Part shown: one piece after another, positions 56,845 through 64,000 of the stretch
Layout: each line of letters starts with the position of its first letter
Position numbering within the stretch: the stretch's first letter is position 1
Assembly: GCA_011742915.1 (NCBI GenBank)
Contig: JAAQTN010000028.1
Span: 1-64,000, forward strand
Direction of reading: 5' to 3'
Length of the DNA: 64,000 nt
From: Billgrantia desiderata
GTDB taxonomy: Bacteria; Pseudomonadota; Gammaproteobacteria; Pseudomonadales; Halomonadaceae
Position numbers and translations under genes: made by a program
The notes under the pieces: generated by a model
The model's database searches: none
Seen by the model: the letters and a program-made list of their open reading frames with translations, nothing else
Told to the model about the DNA's origin: nothing

Positions 56845-58359
56845 ATGACCCCATCGACTCATGACGAGCCTCGCCGCCTGGCGGCGATAGATCTGGGCTC
56901 CAACAGCTTCCACTTGCTGGTCGCCAACTATCAGCACGAACGTTTCCAGGTGACCGCCAAGTACGGCGAGAAGGTGCAACTGGCTGCCGGGCTCGACGAT
57001 GACCTCAGGCTGAGCGACGAGGCCATGCAGCGCGCCATGGAGTGCCTGGCCCGGTTCGCGCCGTTCGTCGCCGACATCGACCCCAGGCACCTGCGTATCG
57101 TCGGTACCCAAACGCTGCGCGTGGCCAGCAACGGCCAGGAGCTGATTGCCCATGCCGAAGCCCTGCTTGGCCATGAGGTGGAGATCGTTTCCGGCCGTGA
57201 AGAGGCCCGTCTGATCTATCTGGGTGTGGCGCATTCGCTGGCCGACGTGCATGGCCGCCGCTTCATCCTCGACATCGGGGGCGGCTCGACAGAGTTCATC
57301 ATCGGTGAGCGGTTCGAACCTCAGGCCCTGGAGAGCCTGGAGATGGGCTGCGTCTCCTACACCCGACGTTTCTTTGCCGAGGGCACAATCGACGAGAGTC
57401 GCTTCCGCCAGGCCGAAACCGCAGCGCTGTACGAAGTGGAGAGTATCCGCCAGCCATTCCTGCAGTTGGGCTGGTCGGATCCGGTGGGCACCAGCGGCAC
57501 TATCCGCAACGTGGCGGCCATCGTCTCCGCCGAGGGGGCGAGCGTCGAGGGCATCATTCGTCGCGATGGGCTGTTTCGGTTGCGCCAGCAGTTGATCGAT
57601 TGCGGCCATATCGACCAGCTCGCCCTGGTTGGGCTCAAGCCCGATCGCGCCAGAGTGTTTCCGGCGGGCGTGGCAGTGCTGTGCGCGGTTTTCGAAGCCT
57701 TCGACCTGCCGTTTCTGCGCTATTCGGACGGCGCGTTGCGCGAGGGCATACTCTACGATCTGATCGGCCGTAACACCCCGGAGGATTCGCGGCTCAAGAC
57801 ACTCGATGGTCTCGATCTGCGCTATGCCACCGACAGGCGCCAGGCTGGCAACGTGGCTGCAAGTGCCATGGCGGCCTTCGACCAGGTGGCCGAGGCCTGG
57901 CAGCTCGGCGACGAACAGCGCCAATTGTTGGCTTGGGCAGCCAGGTTGCACGAGATTGGCTTGGCCGTTTCGCATAGCCAGTTCCATCGGCATGGCGCCT
58001 ACCTGCTCGAGCATTCCGACCTGCCGGGCTTCTCGCGCACGGATCAGCGCGGCCTTGCCTTCCTGGTACGGGCGCACCGGCGCAAGTTCCCCATCAAGGA
58101 GCTCAAGGAGTTTCCGGCAACGGTACGCCAGCGCTATGCGCGTCTGGCGCGACTGCTGCGTCTGGCGGCGATACTCAACCACTCCCGACCTGAAACGCCG
58201 CCCGACGACGTTACCCTGGGCGTCGAGGGCGATGTTCTCCTCGTGACATTGCCCGGCGACTTGACCGGCAGTGCCCTGCTGTTAGGCGCCCTCGAGCAGG
58301 AGAAAAACCATCAGCTCGCCGCCGGCTATCAGCTCGAGATCATCCCCGGGGCACGCTGA
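56845..58359 (+). CDS. ppx: Exopolyphosphatase Ppx/GppA family
   Basis: Degrades polyphosphate or hydrolyses pppGpp. The 504-residue protein has the ASKHA phosphate loops: AAIDLGSNSFHLLVA near 10 and LDIGGGSTEFIIG near 145, and an HD-like C-terminal region with LHEIGLAVSHSQFHRHGAYLLEH. It follows ppk by 88 bases in the same direction, so polyP synthesis and breakdown genes are adjacent. Start ATG 56845 with GAAGGAAG about 10 bases upstream. Its last 20 bases overlap the end of the convergent glutaminase gene. Confidence 0.93.
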   Translation: MTPSTHDEPRRLAAIDLGSNSFHLLVANYQHERFQVTAKYGEKVQLAAGLDDDLRLSDEAMQRAMECLARFAPFVADIDPRHLRIVGTQTLRVASNGQELIAHAEALLGHEVEIVSGREEARLIYLGVAHSLADVHGRRFILDIGGGSTEFIIGERFEPQALESLEMGCVSYTRRFFAEGTIDESRFRQAETAALYEVESIRQPFLQLGWSDPVGTSGTIRNVAAIVSAEGASVEGIIRRDGLFRLRQQLIDCGHIDQLALVGLKPDRARVFPAGVAVLCAVFEAFDLPFLRYSDGALREGILYDLIGRNTPEDSRLKTLDGLDLRYATDRRQAGNVAASAMAAFDQVAEAWQLGDEQRQLLAWAARLHEIGLAVSHSQFHRHGAYLLEHSDLPGFSRTDQRGLAFLVRAHRRKFPIKELKEFPATVRQRYARLARLLRLAAILNHSRPETPPDDVTLGVEGDVLLVTLPGDLTGSALLLGALEQEKNHQLAAGYQLEIIPGAR

Positions 58360-59263
58360 TCCCAGCCGGATCGAGCTCCTCGGCGAACAGTTCCAGGGCG
58401 TACTGGGCGGCCACGGAATTGCCGTTGTCGTCGAGGGCCGGCGACCAGGCGCAGACCGTCATCCGTCCCGGCACCACGGCGACGATGCCGCCACCCACGC
58501 CGCTCTTCGCCGGTAGCCCGACGCGATAGGCGAAATCCCCCGCCGCGTCGTACATGCCGCAGGTCGCCATGATCGCATTGATGCGGCGTGTCAGCCCCGG
58601 CGAGACGAAGCGCTCGCCCATGGCGCGGGCCTCGCCGTCGGCCGCCAGGAAGTTCATGGCCACGGCCAGGTCGGTGCAGCTCATGGCCAGCGCACAGCAG
58701 GAGAAGTAGGTGCGCAACACCTCGTCGACGTCGTTGTCCAGGTTGCCGAAGGCCTTCATCAGATAGGCCATGGCGGCGTTGCGCGAACGGTGCTGCCACT
58801 CGGAGTCCAGCACCTCGTCGTCGATCAGGATCCTGGCGTTGCCCGCCAGCCGCCGGGCCACGTCCTGCAGGTGCTTGTCCGGGGTGGCAAAGGCGCTGAC
58901 CAGGCGATCCGTGACCACGATGGCGCCGGCATTGATGAAGGGGTTGCGCGGCTTGCCCCGTTCGGCCTCGAGCTGGGCCAGGGAGTTGAAGGGCATGCCC
59001 GACGGATTCAGGCCCACCCGCTGCCACAGCGCTTCGCCGTGGGTGCGCAGGGCAAGGGTGAGCAGCAGCACCTTGGCGATGCTCTGGATCGAGAAGGGCG
59101 TCTCGGCGTCCCCGGCGGCATACAGCGTGCCGTCGTTGGTGCACACGGCGATGCCGAGCCGTTCCGGGTCCTGTTCGGCCAACGCCGGGATGTAGCTGGC
59201 GACCCGACCGCTACCGAGCCGGGAGCGGGCCCGGGCATGGATGCTCTCCAGCCAGGCCTGCAT
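58340..59263 (-). CDS. glsA: Glutaminase (serine-dependent, GlsA/GlsB type)
   Basis: Converts glutamine to glutamate and ammonia in the cytosol. The 307-residue protein has the catalytic S-x-x-K pair (FSIQSIAKVL near 59), plus NPFINAGAIVV, the SNE-like segment with DSEWQHRSRNAAMAYLMKAFGNL, YFSCCALAMSCTDLAVAMNFLA and KSGVGGGIVAVVPG. Length matches E. coli GlsB (308). Start ATG 59261-59263 has GGAAGGGG close upstream; an in-frame ATG at 59359 lies inside the intergenic hairpin. It follows the AGCS symporter gene in the same direction, as in the B. subtilis glsA-glnT pair. Confidence 0.96.
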   Translation of the reverse strand: MQAWLESIHARARSRLGSGRVASYIPALAEQDPERLGIAVCTNDGTLYAAGDAETPFSIQSIAKVLLLTLALRTHGEALWQRVGLNPSGMPFNSLAQLEAERGKPRNPFINAGAIVVTDRLVSAFATPDKHLQDVARRLAGNARILIDDEVLDSEWQHRSRNAAMAYLMKAFGNLDNDVDEVLRTYFSCCALAMSCTDLAVAMNFLAADGEARAMGERFVSPGLTRRINAIMATCGMYDAAGDFAYRVGLPAKSGVGGGIVAVVPGRMTVCAWSPALDDNGNSVAAQYALELFAEELDPAGISVPRG

Positions 59264-59304
59264 GTCTTCCCCTTCCGGCAGGGTTCGCACGCTCTGAGCC
59301 CCAA

Positions 59305-59334
59305 CGGCCGGCCCCGAAGCATCGGGGCCGGCCG
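59305..59334 (-). repeat. Intercistronic hairpin between AGCS symporter and glutaminase genes
   Basis: A perfect 13-bp GC-rich stem (59305-59317 with 59322-59334, loop AGCA) lies between the AGCS stop (59362) and glutaminase start (59263). There is no T-run. It may stabilise the upstream message or attenuate reading into the glutaminase gene, giving unequal expression of the two. Confidence 0.55.
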
Positions 59335-59361
59335 CAGGCCGTGACAGAGGGTATCGCACCG

Positions 59362-60840
59362 CTACTTCGCCGGCTGGCCGGCGGTCGGTGCCGCTGCGCC
59401 GTAACGCTTAAGGCGCTCGATGTCCTCGGGCTCGATCTCCCAGGCGGCGGGATCGATGTCGAGGTCGGCGAACTTCTGGGCATCGAACACGGGGTGGCGA
59501 ATGCCGGCGCGGATCTGCTCGTCGAAGTCGCGCATCAGGCGCAGCCCAGGCTTGAACAGCATGAGCAGGGCGATAAGGTTGGCCAGCGCCAGGAAGCCCA
59601 TGGTCACGTCGGCGAAGGCGAACACCGTGCCCAGGTCGGTCAGCGCGCCCCAGGCGCAAAGCGCGACGATCGCGATGCGGAACAGGTTGAACAGCGTGAC
59701 GTTGCCATCGCTGAAGTAGTTGAGGCTGTTCTCTCCCAGGTAGTAGTTGTAGAGAATGGTGCTGAAGCCGAACAGCAGCAGCGCCACGCTGACGAAGCTG
59801 CGGCCCCATTCGCCCACGTGGTCGGCCAGCGAGACCTGGGTCAGCGCCACGCCGCCGATGTCGGCACCGCTGGTCGGGTCGTAGGCGCCGCTGAGCAGGA
59901 TGATGAAGGCGGTGGCCGAGCAGATGATCAGGGTGTCGATGAACACCGAGAAGGCCTGCACGACCCCCTGGTTGGCCGGGTGCGGCACATAGGCCACCGC
60001 GGCGACGTTGGGCGCGCTGCCCAGGCCCGCCTCGTTGGAGAACAGGCCGCGCTTGACCCCCATCATGATGGCGGCGCCGATACCGCCACCCACCGCCGGC
60101 TCCAGGCCGAAGGCGCTGTTGACGATCAGCAGGAAGACCTCGGGGATGCGCGGCAAGTTCATGCCCAGTACCACGAAGGCAATCAGCAGGTAGCCCACCG
60201 CCATGACCGGCACCAGCACCTCGGTCACCCGGGCGATGCGCTTGATGCCGCCGAAGATGATCAGGCCGACCACCGCGGCCATGCCGATCCCGGTATAGAG
60301 CACCGGAATGCCGAAGGCGTCGTCGAAGGAGGTGGCCACGGCATAGGACTGCAGCGCGGTGAAGCCGAAACCGAAGGTGACCAGCAGCAGCACCGAGTAG
60401 AGCGCGGCCAGCCACTTCCAGCGGCTACCGAGGCCGCGGGCAATGTAGTAGGCCGGTCCGCCGCGGTAGGTGCCGTCCGGCTGGGCCGTCTTGTAGGCCT
60501 GGGCCAGGGTGCACTCGAGGAAGCTGGTGGCCATGCCCATCAGGCCGACCAGCCACATCCAGAAGATCGCCCCGGGGCCGCCGAGGGTGATGGCCACCGC
60601 CACGCCGGCGATGTTGCCGCCGCCGACGCGGCCGGCAATGGAGAGCAGCAGCGCCTGGAAGGAGCTCAGATGGCCGTGCTTGTCACGCTTGAACGCCTGG
60701 CTGGCGCCGAGGATGCGGAACATGCGGGCGAAATAGCGAAACTGGACGAAGCGCGAGCTCAGGGTGAAGCCGACGCCGACGGCGATCAGCAGGGCGATGA
60801 GCACCTTGCCCCACAGCAGGTCGTTGATCAGATCGAGCAT
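59362..60840 (-). CDS. AGCS-family sodium:amino acid symporter (alanine/glycine/glutamine)
   Basis: Inner-membrane Na+- or H+-coupled amino acid symporter (492 residues). Motifs: RDKHGHLSSFQALLLSIAGRVGGGNIAGVAVAI near TM3, FLECTLAQAYK, GGPAYYIARGLG, VNSAFGLEPAVGGGIGAAIMMGVKRGLFSNEAGLGSAPN (the family signature), and NYYLGENSLNYF. About ten helices and a polar C-terminal tail. Being upstream of a glutaminase gene favours glutamine, as for B. subtilis GlnT, over alanine. Start ATG 60838-60840 has GGAGGA 9 bases upstream. It is preceded by a sigma-54 promoter. Confidence 0.95.
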   Translation of the reverse strand: MLDLINDLLWGKVLIALLIAVGVGFTLSSRFVQFRYFARMFRILGASQAFKRDKHGHLSSFQALLLSIAGRVGGGNIAGVAVAITLGGPGAIFWMWLVGLMGMATSFLECTLAQAYKTAQPDGTYRGGPAYYIARGLGSRWKWLAALYSVLLLVTFGFGFTALQSYAVATSFDDAFGIPVLYTGIGMAAVVGLIIFGGIKRIARVTEVLVPVMAVGYLLIAFVVLGMNLPRIPEVFLLIVNSAFGLEPAVGGGIGAAIMMGVKRGLFSNEAGLGSAPNVAAVAYVPHPANQGVVQAFSVFIDTLIICSATAFIILLSGAYDPTSGADIGGVALTQVSLADHVGEWGRSFVSVALLLFGFSTILYNYYLGENSLNYFSDGNVTLFNLFRIAIVALCAWGALTDLGTVFAFADVTMGFLALANLIALLMLFKPGLRLMRDFDEQIRAGIRHPVFDAQKFADLDIDPAAWEIEPEDIERLKRYGAAAPTAGQPAK

Positions 60841-60911
60841 CAGGCGTTCCTCCGCTCGGGCGCGACGTGGAGCAGCACGGACCGGGAAGTGGCGGTGGGT
60901 ATCGTTATTCT

Positions 60912-60923
60912 TGGCATGGAACT
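60912..60923 (+). repeat. TGGCATGGAACT inverted repeat arm near the sigma-54 promoter
   Basis: TGGCATGGAACT at 60912-60923 is repeated inverted at 60984-60995, where it forms most of the sigma-54 promoter. The plus-strand copy is not itself a promoter, as GC is missing at the -12 position. It lies in the predicted leader of the AGCS transcript. Confidence 0.55.
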
Positions 60924-60979
60924 GGAACCTCTTGCTGATGTTTTTCGACTGGGCCCACCGTAAGCGGGCCGGTTGTCAT

Positions 60980-60995
60980 CGCAAGTTCCATGCCA
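60980..60995 (-). promoter_or_regulatory. Sigma-54 promoter for the AGCS-glutaminase operon
   Basis: On the minus strand TGGCATGGAACTTGCG matches the sigma-54 consensus TGGCACG-N4-TTGCW at all but two positions, with the invariant GG (-24) and GC (-12) ten bases apart. It points to the AGCS gene; a start site near 60969 would leave a leader of about 130 bases. The IHF site and three enhancer-like palindromes lie upstream. Confidence 0.85.
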
Positions 60996-61072
60996 TTCCG
61001 CTGCTTTCCTGCAACCTATTGATTCAGAGAGAAAAAATTCAAGGGGTGAGGCTTTGCGCCATCGTCAGCGCT

Positions 61073-61086
61073 ATAACCCAGGTTCT
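61073..61086. promoter_or_regulatory. Enhancer-like palindrome 1 (ATAACCCAGGTTCT)
   Basis: Within CTATAACCCAGGTTCTAG (61071-61088), an 18-bp palindrome with one mismatch. About 110 bases upstream of the predicted sigma-54 start site. Proposed binding site of the neighbouring sigma-54 response regulator. Confidence 0.7.
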
Positions 61087-61107
61087 AGAGGGGCTAAACG
61101 AAAAAGC

Positions 61108-61120
61108 TAACTAATTGATT
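61108..61120 (-). promoter_or_regulatory. Integration host factor (IHF) consensus site
   Basis: On the minus strand AATCAATTAGTTA fits WATCAANNNNTTR exactly, inside an A/T-rich tract. It lies between palindromes 1 and 2, upstream of the sigma-54 promoter, where IHF bending usually assists activators of this type. Confidence 0.65.
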
Positions 61121-61140
61121 TAAAAGAACAAAAAAGAATT

Positions 61141-61154
61141 ATAACTCAAGTTAT
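61141..61154. promoter_or_regulatory. Enhancer-like palindrome 2 (ATAACTCAAGTTAT)
   Basis: Perfect 6-bp arms ATAACT/AGTTAT around CA. Its centre is 18 bases from palindrome 3 and 68 bases from palindrome 1. Confidence 0.75.
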
Positions 61155-61158
61155 CGTT

Positions 61159-61168
61159 ATAACCCAGG

Positions 61169-61172
<4 letters not shown>
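61159..61172. promoter_or_regulatory. Enhancer-like palindrome 3 (ATAACCCAGGTTAT)
   Basis: Perfect 6-bp arms ATAACC/GGTTAT around CA. It contains the stop codon of the sigma-54 response regulator gene (TAA on the minus strand at 61169-61171), so the regulator's own gene end is part of the putative enhancer. Confidence 0.75.
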
Positions 61173-62598
<1,426 letters not shown>

Positions 62599-62602
<4 letters not shown>

Positions 62603-64000
62603 GGTGCGTCTGTCTCCTGCTCACGGGTCTGGGGCGTGCTGGTCGACGTCGCGTCGGCCGGCCTGGTTGGCAGCGACAGCACGGCCCGGGTACCGTGGCC
62701 GGGCTGGGAGTCGAAGGTCAGGCCGCCCTGGTGCTCGCTGACGATACTGGCGGAGACGGAGAGGCCCAGCCCGGTGCCGCCGCACTCGCGGCGGGTGGTG
62801 AAGAAGGGGTCCGTCAGCCGGTGCATGTCCTCGGGGGCGATGCCGCACCCCTCGTCGCACACCTCCACCAGCACCCGGCCCTCGCTGCGCTCGTGACGCG
62901 TCGTCAGGCGGATGCCCTGGGCAGGGTTCTCCAGCGCCTGACAGGCGTTCAGCACCAGGTTGATCACCACCTGCTCGATGCGCTGAGCGTTGCCGACCAG
63001 CGGCGGCAGGTCGTCGGCATAGTGGGTCTCGAAGCGGCCGGTCGCCTTGCGGATCGAATTGTCCACCAGGCGCACGGCGGTGGCCACCACCTCGTTGAGA
63101 TCGAAGAGCTCGGCCTGAGCGCTGCCGCCCTGGCGGGCGAAATCCTTGAGGTCGCCGACGATGCGCTTGATGCGCCGGGTACCCTCCTGCATGTCGTCGA
63201 TCATGCCGGGGATCTCCTCGCGCATGCGCGAATAGGGCAGCCCGCCGAACGGGAAGTCGCCGTGGCGGCGGTAGTGCGCTTCGAGGATCGGCTCGGCGTC
63301 GGCCCAGGCGTCGCGCAGCACCGGCAGGTTCAGCAGCAGCAGGCTGCTGGGGTTGTTGATCTCGTGGGCCACCCCCGAGACCAGCACGCCGAGCGACGCC
63401 ATCTTGTCGGCCTGGATCAGCTGTTGCTGGTGCAGCCGCAGCTCCTCGGTGCGCGCCGCCACCTCACGCTTGAGCAGGCGGTTCCAGATCACGATGACGC
63501 CCAGGATCAGCAGCAGCAGCGCCGAGAGCGCCGCGCCGACCTGGCCGACCCGGTGCCAGGGGAAGCCCTCGCCGCCCTCCAATGGCCCCAGCCAGCGGTC
63601 GTAGATCGCCTGGTGGCGGCCGGTGTTCTTGAGGATGGCCAGCCCCTCGCTGAACTTGGCCAGCAGGTTGGCGTCGCCCTGGCGCACCGCGTAGCCGTAG
63701 CGCAGCGAAAAGGGCCGCGCCACCGGCACCAGGTTGGTCAGGCCCAGCTCGCGGCTGAGGTAGAGTGCCGGCAGGTTGGCCACCAGGGCATAGTCGTGCT
63801 GGCCGGCGGCCAGCGCCCGCAGCGCATCGGCGTGGGTGTCCACGGGGATCACCACGGCGCCGATGTCATGTTCGATCAGGTAGTCGTGCATGATGTCGCC
63901 GCGCTGGACCAGCACCTCCTTGCCGCGCAGCTCCTCGACCTCGACCACCGGGTCGCCGCGGCGGGCGAAGATCGACTGATGGACGATGGCATGGGGCGGG
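62599..64000 (-). CDS. Sensor histidine kinase with periplasmic SBP-type sensor domain (C-terminal part; cut by window edge)
   Basis: Membrane kinase partner of the sigma-54 regulator, N-terminus beyond base 64000. Visible part: the second half of a bacterial-type periplasmic solute-binding (SBP_bac_3-like) domain, with VIPVDTHADALRALAAGQHDYALVANLPAL and PFSLRYGYAVRQGDANLLAKFSEGLAILKNTGRHQAIYDRW. One membrane segment follows (VGQVGAALSALLLLILGVIVIW), then the H-box GVAHEINNPSSLLL, N-box NLVLNACQAL, G1 CDEGCGIAPED and G2 GGTGLGLSVSASI. Such sensor domains usually bind amino acids. Confidence 0.93.

Overview
The window is a GC-rich, gene-dense piece of a gammaproteobacterial chromosome. Protein character and gene order point to Halomonas or a close relative (Halomonadaceae). 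This rests on recognition of families and of a Pseudomonas-like gene order (pst-phoU, phoB/phoR, ubiA/ubiC, rubredoxin reductase-type FAD protein, hupB, recG-oxyR, ridA-spoT-rpoZ-gmk, ppk/ppx); no search was run. I see 55 protein genes, two of them cut by the window ends, and no rRNA, tRNA, CRISPR array or complete insertion sequence.

Layout. 1-9 kb: partial mgtE, a small transposon-like repeat, then cell-wall precursor genes uppP, apbE, glmU, glmS, a YdgA-like DUF945 gene and a PAP2 phosphatase. 9-17 kb: a DUF72 gene, an NSS-type Na+ symporter, a small unknown gene, a HexR-like regulator, uvrD, a second copy of the repeat, an orphan TRAP binding protein and a thioesterase. 17-23 kb: pstS, pstCAB-phoU and cysZ, with a Pho box between pstS and pstC. 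23-31 kb: a reductive pyrimidine degradation cluster (NCS1 transporter, beta-ureidopropionase, dihydropyrimidinase, PreT, PreA, TetR). 31-37 kb: phoR, phoB, ubiA, ubiC, an FAD reductase, hupB and a small unknown gene. 37-43 kb: an accessory block (LysR; aldehyde dehydrogenase, HIBADH-like dehydrogenase, M20 amidohydrolase, a small membrane protein, DUF3100). 43-58 kb: yccS-like FUSC, recG-oxyR, an epimerase-like gene, pagL, thpR-ridA, spoT-rpoZ-gmk, ppk, ppx. 58-64 kb: glutaminase, an AGCS symporter, a sigma-54 response regulator and its histidine kinase.

The clearest regulatory unit is at 58-64 kb. A sigma-54 promoter at 60980-60995 faces the AGCS symporter and glutaminase genes. Upstream lie an IHF consensus site and three copies of the palindrome ATAACYCARGTTAT, one across the stop codon of the sigma-54 regulator gene. 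The kinase has a periplasmic amino-acid-binding-type domain. I infer a locally controlled glutamine (or related amino acid) uptake and deamidation system.

Other points of interest are a 142-143 bp MITE-like element present twice with TTAG target duplications, a nested inverted repeat that covers the ribosome binding site of the DUF945 gene, a probably leaderless pstC transcript from a Pho-box promoter, a 95-bp palindromic repeat between hexR and uvrD, and the DUF3100/small membrane protein/amidohydrolase operon of unknown substrate.
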